Both the position numbers and the translations under genes were made by a program. From DATAQC01 sp038232455 (GTDB lineage: Bacteria > Actinomycetota > Acidimicrobiia > Acidimicrobiales > AC-14), in the NCBI GenBank assembly GCA_038232455.1, contig JBBSHU010000019.1, forward strand, positions 1 through 35,828: 35,828 nucleotides of DNA, given 5' to 3'. Position 1 is the stretch's first letter; each line of letters opens with the position of its first letter. Shown here in pieces: positions 17,045 through 25,316 of the stretch. The notes below the pieces were generated by a model. That model saw only the letters and a program-made list of their open reading frames with translations, had not been told where the DNA came from and ran no database searches.

Positions 17045-18561
17045 CCCGGCACCTCGGCTGGCGCGGCTGCCCGCATGCGCCGGGCCGCGGGTACGGCGGC
17101 GAGAAGGGCCGCGGCCTTGTCGTGGCACTCGTCGTCCTCGGCTTCGGGATCGCTGTCGGCCACGATCCCGGCACCCGCCTGCACCGATGCCCGCCCGTCG
17201 GGCCCGACGAGCATGGTGCGGATGGTGATGGCGGTGTCGAGGTTGCCGGAGAAGTCGAAATAGCCGACCACCCCGGCGTAGGGGCCCCGCTTGGTGGGCT
17301 CGAGGTCGTCGATGATCTTCATGGCTGCGACCTTTGGCGCCCCCGAGACGGTGCCGGCCGGAAGGGTGGCCCGCAGGACGTCGATGGGGCCCTGCGCCGG
17401 ACGCAAGCGGCCCGAGACCTGGGAGGTGAGGTGCATGACGTGGCTGTAGCGCTCGAGGGTCATGAGCTCGTCAACCACCTCGGTGCCGAACTCCACCACC
17501 CGGCCCACGTCGTTGCGAGCCAGGTCGACGAGCATCACGTGCTCGGCGATCTCTTTGGGATGCTCGGCCAGGGCGCCGGCCAGGCGTCGGTCTTCCTCGT
17601 CGGTCCGGCCCCGGGGACGGGTGCCGGCGATGGGGCGCGAAATGACGCGGCCGTCGCGCAACGACACCATGGGTTCGGGCGATGAGCCCACCATCGACAT
17701 CGTCGGATGGCGGAGAAAGTACATGTAGGGGCTGGGGTTGACCTGGCGGAGCACCCGGTAGACGTCGAAGGCGTCGGCGCCGAGGTCGAGGTCGAACCGC
17801 TGGGACAGGACGACTTGGAAGATGTCACCGGCCAGGATCCGGTCCTTGGCCGCGTTGACGGCGTCGCAGTAGGCGTTGCGTCCCACGGTGGATCGAACCT
17901 CAGGTAGGGGGTCGTCGGGTGAGGGCGGCTCGGCCGGAATGTACGGAAGGGGACGACCCAGATCGGCGACCAGCGCGGCCACCCGCTGACCGGCCTGCTC
18001 GTAGGCGGCATCGAGGTCGGCCGGGGTCGCTCCCTCGGACACCACCACGTTGTCGATCAGGTAGACGCGCTGGCGCCAGTGGTCGAAGGCGGCGAGCTGG
18101 CCGATCACTGCGAGCACGGCGTCGGGATGACCCAGGTCGTCGGGCGGGACGTCGGGGAGGCGTTCGACTTCGCGGACCACGTCGTAGCCCAGGTAGCCCA
18201 CCACCCCACCGTGCAGGGGCGGTAGCTCGGCCAGCACCGGCGAGCGGTAGACGTCGAGAAGGGCGTCGATGGCGGCCAGCACCCCGCGGTCGAGAGGCAC
18301 CTCGGCGGGCAGGCGACCTTCGACGGTGATCCGACCATCGGCGGCCACCAGCACGGCCGAGGGACCCCGCCCGACGAACGAGAAACGCCCCCACCGGTCG
18401 CCGTGCTCGACCGACTCGAGCAGGAACCCCGGACCCGACCCGGCGAGCTTGAGGTAGGCGGAGACGGGTGTCTCCAGGTCGGCGGCCAGCTCCCGCCACA
18501 CCGGAACCACAGTGTGGTCGGCGGCCAGTCGGGCGAACTCCTCCCTAGTCGGACGCAGCAT
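17041..18561 (-). CDS. trpE: Anthranilate synthase component I
   Basis: Converts chorismate to anthranilate with ammonia from a TrpG glutaminase. The 506-residue protein has the N-terminal feedback region with FLLESVEHG, and the catalytic core NPSPYMYFLRH, GSSPEPMVSL, IAGTRPRGRTDEED, LVDLARNDVGRV, GTVSGAPKVAAMKIID and GVVGYFDFSGNLDTAI. These features favour TrpE over PabB. The ATG at 18561 overlaps the end of hisI by 17 bases. No trpG or trpD lies next to it, so the glutaminase subunit must be encoded elsewhere. Confidence 0.93.
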   Translation of the reverse strand: MLRPTREEFARLAADHTVVPVWRELAADLETPVSAYLKLAGSGPGFLLESVEHGDRWGRFSFVGRGPSAVLVAADGRITVEGRLPAEVPLDRGVLAAIDALLDVYRSPVLAELPPLHGGVVGYLGYDVVREVERLPDVPPDDLGHPDAVLAVIGQLAAFDHWRQRVYLIDNVVVSEGATPADLDAAYEQAGQRVAALVADLGRPLPYIPAEPPSPDDPLPEVRSTVGRNAYCDAVNAAKDRILAGDIFQVVLSQRFDLDLGADAFDVYRVLRQVNPSPYMYFLRHPTMSMVGSSPEPMVSLRDGRVISRPIAGTRPRGRTDEEDRRLAGALAEHPKEIAEHVMLVDLARNDVGRVVEFGTEVVDELMTLERYSHVMHLTSQVSGRLRPAQGPIDVLRATLPAGTVSGAPKVAAMKIIDDLEPTKRGPYAGVVGYFDFSGNLDTAITIRTMLVGPDGRASVQAGAGIVADSDPEAEDDECHDKAAALLAAVPAARRMRAAAPAEVPG

Positions 18562-18919
18562 GCGTGGACCCGAACGCCCGGTAGAAGCAGGTGCGCTCGC
18601 CCGTGTGGCAGGCGCCCCGACCCTCTTGCTCGACCAGGACGAGCACGGCGTCGGCGTCGCAGTCGTAGTACGCCTCCCGAACGAACTGGCGGTCGCCGGA
18701 GGTCTCACCCTTGCACCAGAACTCCTGGCGCGACCGGCTCCAGAACCAGGTCCGGCCCGTCTCGAGCGTGCGCCGTAGTGACTCCTCGTTCATCCACGCC
18801 AGCATGAGCACCTCGCCAGTCACCTGTTCCTGGACGATGGCCGGGACCAACCCCTGGTCATTGAAGGCCACACCCGCCAACTCCTCGGGCGTGGCGGCGA
18901 TGGGGGTGACGGTGGGCAC
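18545..18919 (-). CDS. hisI: Phosphoribosyl-AMP cyclohydrolase
   Basis: Third step of histidine synthesis. The 124-residue protein has the full family signature: FNDQGLVPAIVQE, MLAWMNEESL, TWFWSRSRQEFWCKGETSG, YDCDADAVLVLV and CHTGERTCFYR with the metal-binding Cys residues. It starts with GTG at 18919; no in-frame ATG precedes the conserved region. It is a stand-alone HisI without a fused HisE domain. It is the last his gene and is directly followed by trpE, linking the his and trp pathways in one message. Confidence 0.92.
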   Translation of the reverse strand: MPTVTPIAATPEELAGVAFNDQGLVPAIVQEQVTGEVLMLAWMNEESLRRTLETGRTWFWSRSRQEFWCKGETSGDRQFVREAYYDCDADAVLVLVEQEGRGACHTGERTCFYRAFGSTHAASD

Positions 18920-18969
18920 GACCTCATGGTAGGCGGGCGCCGTAACAACCGGGGGCCCGCCGCGTCCAA

Positions 18970-19743
18970 CTACGGCCGGACCATGAGGCCGGATTCGACC
19001 AGTCGCTGTTTGGCCTGGCCCACGGTGGCTTCGCCGAAGTGAAAGATGGACGCCGCCAGCACGGCATCGGCGTGCCCGTCCCGGGCGCCCTCGACGAGGT
19101 GGTCGAGGCTGCCGACCCCTCCGCTGGCGATCACCGGTACACCAACCCGCGAGGTCACCGCCCTGGTCAGCTCCAGGTCGTAGCCGTCGCGGGTGCCGTC
19201 GCGGTCCATGGAAGTGAGCAGGATCTCTCCCGCCCCCCGTCGCTCGCAGTCGGCCGCCCAGGCCACGGCGTCGATGCCGGTGGCCCGGCGCCCGCCGTGG
19301 GTGAAGACCTCGTAGGTGTCGGCCGAGCGGTCCGTTCCGGGGACGCGACGGGCGTCGATGGCCACGACCACGCACTGGTCCCCGAACTCGCGCGAAATCT
19401 CGGTGATCAGGTCGGGGCGGGCCACGGCCGCAGTGTTGACCCCAACCTTGTCGGCGCCGGCCCGGAGCAGGGCGCGGGCGTCGTCGGGGCTGCGCACCCC
19501 CCCACCCACGGTGAAGGGAATGAAGACCCGGTCGGCCACACGCGTGGCCACCTCGACCATGGTGTGGCGGGCGTCGGCCGAGGCGGTGATGTCGAGGAAC
19601 ACCACCTCGTCGGCGCCCTCGGCGTCGTAGCGTTCCGCCAACTCCACGGGGTCGCCGGCATCGACGATGTCGACGAAGCGCACGCCCTTGACCACCCGAC
19701 CGGCGTCGACGTCGAGACAGGGGATCACCCGGACGTTCTGCAC
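18970..19743 (-). CDS. hisF: Imidazole glycerol phosphate synthase, cyclase subunit
   Basis: Forms IGP and AICAR together with HisH. It is a 257-residue TIM barrel with the catalytic Asp residues in VIPCLDVDAGRVVKG and VVAIDARR, plus FTVGGGVRS and IASGGVGSLDH phosphate sites. The GTG start at 19743 lies inside the 3' end of hisA (19-base overlap). Length is normal. Confidence 0.94.
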   Translation of the reverse strand: MQNVRVIPCLDVDAGRVVKGVRFVDIVDAGDPVELAERYDAEGADEVVFLDITASADARHTMVEVATRVADRVFIPFTVGGGVRSPDDARALLRAGADKVGVNTAAVARPDLITEISREFGDQCVVVAIDARRVPGTDRSADTYEVFTHGGRRATGIDAVAWAADCERRGAGEILLTSMDRDGTRDGYDLELTRAVTSRVGVPVIASGGVGSLDHLVEGARDGHADAVLAASIFHFGEATVGQAKQRLVESGLMVRP

Positions 19744-20465
19744 GCAGCCACCGCCTCTCCCACGCTGAAGACGCCGTCGTGCAGGGCCTTGCCCACGATG
19801 GCTCCGGCCAGCCCGCGGCTGCCGGCGGTGAGGCTGGCCAGGGTCTCGATGTCGGCCAGGGTGCCAACCCCACCGGACGCGATCACGTCGATGTCGCCCG
19901 GGGCCTCGAGGACGCTGGCAAACAGTTCGACGTCGGGACCGGCCAGTGTGCCGTCGCGACCGATCTCGGTGACCACCACGGCCGCCACCCCGGCATCGGC
20001 GTAGCCGGAAAGGACGTCGACGAGTGTGCGGCCCGAGCCCTCCGTCCAACCGCGTACCGCCACCTCGCCGCCCCGGATGTCGAGGCCCACGGCCACCGGG
20101 TGCTCGGCGGCCAGATCACGCACCAGGGCGGGGTTCTCCACCGCCGTGGTGCCCAGTACGACCCGGGCAACCCCGGCCGACCACAGGGCCTCGGCCGCGG
20201 CATGGTCGCGTATTCCGCCGCCCGCCTGCACGGCGACCCCGGGGGCCAAGGTCCGCGCCACCTCGCCGATCACCTCACGGTTCTCGGCCACGCCGGTGCG
20301 CGCCGCGTCGAGGTCGACGACATGGACCCATCGGGCCCCCGCCTCGGCGAAGCCGACCGCCACCGCTACCGGGTCGGTGCCGTAGACGGTCTCCCGGCCG
20401 TAGTCGCCCTGGTAGAGACGCACGCACCGACCGCCCCGCAGGTCGATGGCCGGGAACAGCTCCAA
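19725..20465 (-). CDS. hisA: Phosphoribosylformimino-AICAR-P isomerase
   Basis: ProFAR isomerase. It is a 246-residue barrel beginning MELFPAIDLRGGRCVRLYQG with the first catalytic Asp; VQAGGGIRD and IASGGVGTL are phosphate sites and the second Asp is in EIGRDGTLAGPD. In some actinobacteria lacking trpF this protein is the bifunctional PriA. Here a separate trpF exists, so single HisA function is the simpler reading, although dual activity cannot be judged by eye. It starts five bases after the hisH stop. Confidence 0.93.
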   Translation of the reverse strand: MELFPAIDLRGGRCVRLYQGDYGRETVYGTDPVAVAVGFAEAGARWVHVVDLDAARTGVAENREVIGEVARTLAPGVAVQAGGGIRDHAAAEALWSAGVARVVLGTTAVENPALVRDLAAEHPVAVGLDIRGGEVAVRGWTEGSGRTLVDVLSGYADAGVAAVVVTEIGRDGTLAGPDVELFASVLEAPGDIDVIASGGVGTLADIETLASLTAGSRGLAGAIVGKALHDGVFSVGEAVAACRTSG

Positions 20466-20469
20466 CCGC

Positions 20470-21078
20470 TCAGCCCGAGCCGGACGCAGCAGCCACGAAG
20501 TTGGAAAGCAGGCGCAGCCCGGTGGCGCTGGACTTCTCGGGGTGGAACTGGGTTGCCCACAGCGGTCCCCGCGCCACAGCCGCCACCACCGGGCCCCCGT
20601 AGTCGCACGTGGCCACCACGTCGGGACCGGCCTCAGGGGCGTAGGAGTGGACGAAGTAGACCCATGCCGGGTCGTCGAGGCCGGCGAACATGGCGCTCCC
20701 GGCCCGACAATCGAGACGGTTCCACTGCATCTGGGGACGCTTCACCCCGTCGGGAAGACGGCGTACGTGCCCTTCGAGCACACCCATCCCCCGGGCGGTC
20801 GGGTCCTCCTCGGACCCCTCGTAGAGCATTTGCATGCCGATGCAGATCCCCAGAAATGGCGTGTCCGCATCGATGGCGTCGCGGGCGGGTCCTTCGAGAC
20901 CCGTTTCACGCAACGCCTGGAGGCAGGGTCCGAAGGCACCGACGCCGGGCAGCACCACACCGTCGGCCGCCTTCACCTCGGCGGGATCGGCGGTGAGGCG
21001 GGCGTCGGCCCCCACGTGCTCCAGGGCCTTCTGGGCCGACCGCAGGTTGCCGATGCCGTAGTCGAGCACGGCGATCAC
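20470..21078 (-). CDS. hisH: Imidazole glycerol phosphate synthase, glutamine amidotransferase subunit
   Basis: Supplies ammonia to HisF. The 202-residue class I glutaminase begins VIAVLDYGIGNLRS, has the nucleophile Cys in GICIGMQ and the catalytic His in TQFHPEKS. The start is GTG at 21078 with a G-rich Shine-Dalgarno (GGGGGCG) a few bases upstream. The frame is open further upstream only because it passes through the large palindrome that precedes the gene, which would lie in its 5' untranslated or coupling region. Confidence 0.93.
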   Translation of the reverse strand: MIAVLDYGIGNLRSAQKALEHVGADARLTADPAEVKAADGVVLPGVGAFGPCLQALRETGLEGPARDAIDADTPFLGICIGMQMLYEGSEEDPTARGMGVLEGHVRRLPDGVKRPQMQWNRLDCRAGSAMFAGLDDPAWVYFVHSYAPEAGPDVVATCDYGGPVVAAVARGPLWATQFHPEKSSATGLRLLSNFVAAASGSG

Positions 21079-21092
21079 GGTCGCCCCCGGTT

Positions 21093-21141
21093 GTTCTGTG
21101 TGCGATTTCCAACCTCTGATGTTGGAAATCGCACACAGAAC
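21093..21141. repeat. 21-bp perfect inverted repeat with 7-base loop between hisB and hisH
   Basis: Arm 21093-21113 (GTTCTGTGTGCGATTTCCAA then C) is an exact reverse complement of 21121-21141, with loop CTCTGAT. It is markedly richer in A and T than its surroundings and lies in the only sizeable gap of the his operon (82 bases). In RNA of either strand it would form a long uninterrupted hairpin. I see no second copy in this window. The form fits an extragenic palindromic element or a processing/attenuation hairpin; no T-run supports a standard terminator. Confidence 0.9.
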
Positions 21142-21160
21142 GGGGCGAACCGGCCTCGGC

Positions 21161-21751
21161 TCACAACTGGCCCTTGGTGGACGGGACATCGGTCCCCTCG
21201 ACCCGCACGGCGTCGCGCAGGGACCGGGCCACCGCTTTGAAGGAGGCCTCCAGGATGTGGTGGGGGTTCTTGCCCCGGCGCAGGTCGAGGTGCAGGGTGA
21301 GGGCCGCCGAGGTGGCGAAGGCCCGCCAGAACTCCTCGGCCAGCTGGGGGTCGAAAGGCGGTGTGCCGAGCGGTTCGCTGCCGGGCTCGACGGCGTAGTG
21401 CAGGTAGGGCCGGCCCGACAGGTCGAGGGCCACGTCGACCAGGGACTCGTCGAGGGGCAGGGACACCGACGCGAAGCGACGGACGCCGGCCTTGTCGCCC
21501 AAGGCGTCGGCCAGGCATTCGCCCAAGGCGATGCCCACGTCCTCGACGGTGTGGTGGGCGTCGACCTCCAGGTCGCCCTGGGCCGACAGGGTGAGATCGA
21601 AGCCGCCGTGCTTGCCCAGCTGCGCCAGCATGTGGTCGAAGAAAGGCAGGCCGGTGCTGACGGTGGCCACGCCGATGCCGTCGAGGTTCAACTCGATCTC
21701 GATCGACGTCTCCTTCGTGACCCGCGATCGCGTGGCCGTGCGGTTCGTCAT
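21161..21751 (-). CDS. hisB: Imidazoleglycerol-phosphate dehydratase
   Basis: Dehydrates IGP to imidazole-acetol phosphate. The 196-residue protein contains the metal-binding DHMLAQLGKHGGFDL, DAHHTVEDVGIALG and GKNPHHILEASFKA motifs of a monofunctional HisB. No phosphatase domain is attached, so histidinol-phosphatase must be elsewhere. Its ATG overlaps the hisC stop as ATGA. Length is normal. Confidence 0.95.
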   Translation of the reverse strand: MTNRTATRSRVTKETSIEIELNLDGIGVATVSTGLPFFDHMLAQLGKHGGFDLTLSAQGDLEVDAHHTVEDVGIALGECLADALGDKAGVRRFASVSLPLDESLVDVALDLSGRPYLHYAVEPGSEPLGTPPFDPQLAEEFWRAFATSAALTLHLDLRRGKNPHHILEASFKAVARSLRDAVRVEGTDVPSTKGQL

Positions 21752-22839
21752 CTCAACACCTCGGTCAGGGCGACCAGGAAGGCATCGTCTTCATCGCGCG
21801 TGCCGACGGTGACCCGTAGGCACCCCTCGAGGCGGGGCCAGTCGGCGCAGTTGCGCACGAGCACCGATCGCTCGACCAGGGCCTCCCAGACCTCGGCCCC
21901 GGGGCGGGAACGCGGCCGGAAGAGCACGAAGTTGGCACCCGACGGCCAGCTCTCGACGGGCAGGTCGCCCAGGGCGGTGGCCAGGCGGTCGCGCTCGGCC
22001 ACGAGCGTGGCCACCCTGGCCTCCATCTCGGGCCGGAAGCCGAGGGCCAGCCGGCCGGCAACTTGCTTGGCGGCATCGAGGTGATACGGCAGGGTGACCC
22101 GCCCCAGGGCGGCAACGACCCCCGACGGGGCCACGCAGTACCCGAGGCGCAGGCCCGCCATGGCCCAGGTCTTGGAGAAGGTGCGCACCACGACCAGGTT
22201 CCCGTCGTCGGTGACCTCGCCGATGGCCGAACGGGGCGCGAACTGGCCGTACGCCTCGTCGACCACGACGAGACCGGGGGCGGCCGCCACGACGGCCGCG
22301 GTGGCTGACGCCTCGTCGACCGTTCCTGTGGGGTTGTTGGGGGAGCACAGGAAGGTGATGGCGGCGTCGCTGCGCACCAGGACCCGGCGAACCTCGGCCA
22401 GGTCGAGGGCGAAATTCTCGGCCCGCTCGCCCACCACCACGTCGGTGCCGGTGATGCGGGCGATGTGGCTGTGCAGGGCATAGGTGGGCTCGAACACGGC
22501 CACCGTGCGGCCGCTGCCCCCGTAGGCGAGGCACAGCGCCTGGAGGACCTCGTTCGACCCATTGGCGGCGAATATCCGCTCCGGGCCTACGCCGTGAAGC
22601 TCACCCAGAGCCCGCCGGAGGTCGCCGGCCTGGCGATCGGGATAGCGGTTGAAGGCCACCGTGGCCAGCTCGTCGAGGAAGGCCGCGCGCCACCTCTCCG
22701 GAGGTGGGAACGGCGACTCGTTGGTGTTGAGGCGCACGTCGACCGCCACCTGCGGCGAGTGGTAGCCGTCGAGACCGGCCAGATCATCGCGCATGGTCAC
22801 ACCGGTACTGCCCATTCCCGCACTTCGCACCCCGGTCAT
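21748..22839 (-). CDS. hisC: Histidinol-phosphate aminotransferase
   Basis: PLP-dependent transamination in histidine synthesis. The 363-residue protein has NTNESPFPPP at the N-terminus, SPNNPTGTVDEA, and the cofactor lysine in TFSKTWAMAGLRLGY. The ATG at 22839 overlaps the hisD stop (ATGA) and is preferred. An in-frame ATG at 22794, closer to the conserved RDDLAGLDGYHSP, is an alternative. Confidence 0.93.
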   Translation of the reverse strand: MTGVRSAGMGSTGVTMRDDLAGLDGYHSPQVAVDVRLNTNESPFPPPERWRAAFLDELATVAFNRYPDRQAGDLRRALGELHGVGPERIFAANGSNEVLQALCLAYGGSGRTVAVFEPTYALHSHIARITGTDVVVGERAENFALDLAEVRRVLVRSDAAITFLCSPNNPTGTVDEASATAAVVAAAPGLVVVDEAYGQFAPRSAIGEVTDDGNLVVVRTFSKTWAMAGLRLGYCVAPSGVVAALGRVTLPYHLDAAKQVAGRLALGFRPEMEARVATLVAERDRLATALGDLPVESWPSGANFVLFRPRSRPGAEVWEALVERSVLVRNCADWPRLEGCLRVTVGTRDEDDAFLVALTEVLR

Positions 22840-24143
22840 CGGGGGTCGGGAGCGAGGGCACCGCCGCGAATGGTGAGCGAGGCGGCGTGGGCGGCCAGTC
22901 CCTCGGCCTCGGCGATGGCCACCACGTGGGGCGCGACCCGGGCCAGTGCGGCATCGTCGACGATCACGGCGTGCAGGTGGCGCGTGAAATCGTCGACTCG
23001 CAGGCCGCTCGAGAAACGGGCGGAGCCGTTGGTGGGCAGGACGTGACTGGGGCCGGCCAGGTAGTCGCCGATGGCCGCGGGCGACGAGAGGCCACAGAAC
23101 ACCGCTCCGGCATTGCGGACGAGGGGCAGGAGTGCCTCGGCGTCGGCGCACATGAGCTGGAGGTGCTCGGGGGCGATGAGGTTCGCCACCTCGATGGCCT
23201 CCTGGGGCCCGTCGACCAGGGCCACGTACCCCCCCGAGGCAAGGGTGGCCTCGAGGTCGGCTCGGCGGGGAGCGGAGGCCACCAGGCGGGACACCGCTTC
23301 GGTGACGGCGTCGGCCACGTCTTCGGACCAGGTGATGAGCCAGGCCAGGCCGTCGGGCCCGTGCTCGGCCTGCACGATCACGTCGATGGCGGCGAAGTCG
23401 ACGGGCGTGGTCTCGTCGGCCACCACGACCACCTCCGACGGCCCGGCATAGCCCGAGGGGATCCCGACCAGCCCCGAGGAGGCCACCTCACGCTTGGCCA
23501 CCGATACGTAGACGTTGCCGGGCCCGACGATGACATCCGTGGGCCGGATGGTCTCGGTGCCGTACGCCATGGCCGCCACGGCCTGGGCGCCGCCGATGCG
23601 GTAGACCTCGTCGACTCCGGCCAGGGCGGCGGCGGCCAGGGTGACACCGGCGACGTGGCCGTCGGGCTCGGGAGGTACGCACAGGACGAGCTCGGACACG
23701 CCCGCCTCGCTCGCCGGGATGGCGGTCATGAGCACGGTCGAGGGGTACCGGGCCCGGCCCCCGGGAGCGTAGAGACCGGCCCGGGCCATGGGCCGGCGCA
23801 GTTCCCGGACGACGATGCCATCGCGCTCGTGGCGGCTGTCGACGCGCACCTGGGCCCGGTGATAGAGGGCGATGGCGTCACGCGCCGCCTCCAACGCCTC
23901 GCGGAGAGGCGCCGGGGTGTCCTCCAGGGCCGCTTTCAGCTCGGTGGCAGGCACCCGCAGGTCGTCGATGGCCACGCCGTCGAAACGCTCGGTGTACTCC
24001 CGGACCGCAGCGTCGCCCCGGGCGGCCACAGCCGCCAGGATCTCGCGGACGGCCTCGACGGGACCCGCACCGGGTTCGGCTGGGCGGGGTAGGCGGGCCC
24101 GCAGGTCCCGGCCTGCGCCCCGCAGGTCGAGACGGATGAGCAT
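22836..24143 (-). CDS. hisD: Histidinol dehydrogenase
   Basis: Last two oxidations of histidine synthesis, zinc- and NAD-dependent. The 435-residue protein has GLYAPGGRARYPSTVLM, VIVGPGNVYVSVAKREV, GPSEVVVVADE, QAEHGPDGLAW, EHLQLM and GPSHVLPTNGSARFSSGL, covering the catalytic Glu/His and zinc ligands. The ATG at 24143 has TAGCAT eight bases upstream and no Shine-Dalgarno, suggesting the his message is leaderless. It is the first his gene; hisG and hisE are not in this window. Confidence 0.94.
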   Translation of the reverse strand: MLIRLDLRGAGRDLRARLPRPAEPGAGPVEAVREILAAVAARGDAAVREYTERFDGVAIDDLRVPATELKAALEDTPAPLREALEAARDAIALYHRAQVRVDSRHERDGIVVRELRRPMARAGLYAPGGRARYPSTVLMTAIPASEAGVSELVLCVPPEPDGHVAGVTLAAAALAGVDEVYRIGGAQAVAAMAYGTETIRPTDVIVGPGNVYVSVAKREVASSGLVGIPSGYAGPSEVVVVADETTPVDFAAIDVIVQAEHGPDGLAWLITWSEDVADAVTEAVSRLVASAPRRADLEATLASGGYVALVDGPQEAIEVANLIAPEHLQLMCADAEALLPLVRNAGAVFCGLSSPAAIGDYLAGPSHVLPTNGSARFSSGLRVDDFTRHLHAVIVDDAALARVAPHVVAIAEAEGLAAHAASLTIRGGALAPDPR

Positions 24144-24151
24144 GATCGCCG

Positions 24152-24157
24152 ATGCTA
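24152..24157 (-). promoter_or_regulatory. Candidate -10 element of the his operon
   Basis: TAGCAT on the minus strand ends eight bases before the hisD ATG, the distance expected when the first base of the message is the start codon. No clear -35 is seen. The divergent small gene begins at 24187. Confidence 0.4.
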
Positions 24158-24186
24158 CCTGCGCCGGCCGGTGATAAACCCGGGAT

Positions 24187-24444
24187 ATGACATCTTCCGC
24201 GCCTGCTGATGCATTTCGCGGCTCTGAGTTGTCGTCCATGGCGGCAAGCGTCGACGAATTGGTGCGGCGGGTGGCGGTGATCGCCGAGACCGCGGCAGCC
24301 GGCGACTCCGATCAGGTCGCCCGGGGCGGGCGCGGCGTCGTGACGGTCTCCCAGGAGTTGTTCGAGGTCGAGCGGGGCCTGACCGACGCGGCCCGCAGGT
24401 TGGCCAACCTCGCCGATGCCTTACGTGGGGCCGGACGCGGCTGA
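24187..24444 (+). CDS. Small conserved hypothetical protein
   Basis: An 85-residue soluble, largely helical protein with no motif I can assign. Heptad-like hydrophobic spacing (VDELVRRVAVIAET ... LFEVERGLTDAARRLANLADAL) suggests a helical hairpin or coiled coil. An ATG at 24238 is an alternative start. It is divergent from hisD, and its stop lies at the base of a strong terminator hairpin, which supports it being a real transcribed gene. Confidence 0.6.
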   Translation: MTSSAPADAFRGSELSSMAASVDELVRRVAVIAETAAAGDSDQVARGGRGVVTVSQELFEVERGLTDAARRLANLADALRGAGRG

Positions 24445-24470
24445 CGGCGCCCTGTAAAGGGCGCCGTCAG
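24441..24470. terminator. Strong 12-bp terminator-like hairpin
   Basis: CTGACGGCGCCC (24441-24452) and GGGCGCCGTCAG (24459-24470) pair perfectly around loop TGTAAA. It begins at the stop codon of the small plus-strand gene. No T-run follows, as is common in high-GC actinobacteria. It could serve nth on the other strand too. Confidence 0.75.
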
Positions 24471-24473
24471 CGG

Positions 24474-24536
24474 GGCGGTCCGGGCGGCGGAACCCGTTGA
24501 CCGCCAGCGGGACCTAGGTGGCGGGTACCTGGTCCC
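24474..24536. other. Two further consecutive hairpins between convergent genes
   Basis: GGCGGTC (24474-24480) pairs with GACCGCC (24499-24505), with an inner CGGG/CCCG extension. GGGACC-AGGT (24509-24519, one bulged T) pairs with ACCTGGTCCC (24527-24536). With the terminator just before, this makes three stacked hairpins in 96 bases. The remaining gap to nth (24537-24592) shows nothing further. It is either a compound terminator or a small structured RNA. Confidence 0.5.
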
Positions 24537-24592
24537 TGTGCTGATGATAACGCAACCCCCTGCTCTGTTGTTCCCACCTCCCCGGAGAATTC

Positions 24593-25255
24593 TCACGGGC
24601 CGGAAACAACCGTCGACGACGGGCAGAAGTCGGCCAGGAGACAGACCCCGCAGCGGGGGCGGCGGGCCTGGCAGACACGGCGGCCGTGGAGGATCAGGCG
24701 CAGGCTGAGGGGGCCGCGCTCAGCCGGGGTAACGACGGCATTGAGGTTGGCCTCGACCCGGGGCGGGTCGAGCTCGGTGGTCAGACCCAGGCGTCGGGCC
24801 AGGCGACCGACATGCGTGTCGACCGGCAGCCCGGGAAGCCCGAAACCGACGCTGCGCACCACGTTGGCCGTCTTGCGGCCTACCCCCGGGAGGGTGACCA
24901 GGTGGTCCATGGCGGTCGGAACCTGTCCGGCGAAGCGGTCCTCCAGGCCTGTGGCCATGCCCACCAGGGACTTGGCCTTGGCCCGGAACAGCCCGATGGA
25001 CTTGATGCACGCCTCCACCTGGGAAGGATCGGCGGTGGCCAGGTCGGCCGACGCCGGCCATCTGGCAAACAGCTCAGGCGTGACCAGGTTGACCCGCTCG
25101 TCGGTGGTCTGGGCCGACAGGATGGTGGCGGCGAGAAGCTGGAACGGACTGGAGAAGCTGAGGGCACAGAGGTCGGCCGCGCTGCCCGGGTACTCGAGGC
25201 TCAGGCGGGCGACCGTCAGGCGGGCCCGTCCCCCCGGCGTCCGCGGCCTCCCCAC
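24593..25255 (-). CDS. nth: Endonuclease III
   Basis: Base-excision repair DNA glycosylase/AP lyase for oxidised pyrimidines. The 220-residue protein has LLAATILSAQTTDERVN, the helix-hairpin-helix LPGVGRKTANVV with the catalytic Lys, Asp in PVDTHVGRLARRLG, and a 4Fe-4S cluster motif C-x6-C-x2-C-x5-C near the C-terminus. The start is GTG at 25255. TAATCT lies seven bases upstream with no Shine-Dalgarno, consistent with leaderless translation. It is divergent from mshD. Confidence 0.95.
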   Translation of the reverse strand: MGRPRTPGGRARLTVARLSLEYPGSAADLCALSFSSPFQLLAATILSAQTTDERVNLVTPELFARWPASADLATADPSQVEACIKSIGLFRAKAKSLVGMATGLEDRFAGQVPTAMDHLVTLPGVGRKTANVVRSVGFGLPGLPVDTHVGRLARRLGLTTELDPPRVEANLNAVVTPAERGPLSLRLILHGRRVCQARRPRCGVCLLADFCPSSTVVSGP

Positions 25256-25262
25256 GGCCGAG

Positions 25263-25268
25263 AGATTA
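25263..25268 (-). promoter_or_regulatory. Candidate -10 element of leaderless nth
   Basis: TAATCT on the minus strand ends seven bases before the nth GTG. It fits the TANNNT consensus and the spacing for a message beginning at the start codon. Confidence 0.5.
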
Positions 25269-25310
25269 GGGGCGCGGTGACGGGTCGGCCGGCGGGGCGT
25301 CCGCCGCCGG

Positions 25311-25316
25311 TAATAC
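25311..25316 (+). promoter_or_regulatory. Candidate -10 element of leaderless mshD
   Basis: TAATAC ends seven bases before the mshD GTG at 25324. No Shine-Dalgarno is present. Together with the nth element it defines a short divergent promoter region of 68 bases. Confidence 0.5.

Noticed and set aside
18932..18961. GGCGGGC/GCCCGCC inverted repeat between hisF and hisI
   Set aside because: Seven pairs with a 16-base loop in very GC-rich DNA; likely by chance and within a continuous operon.
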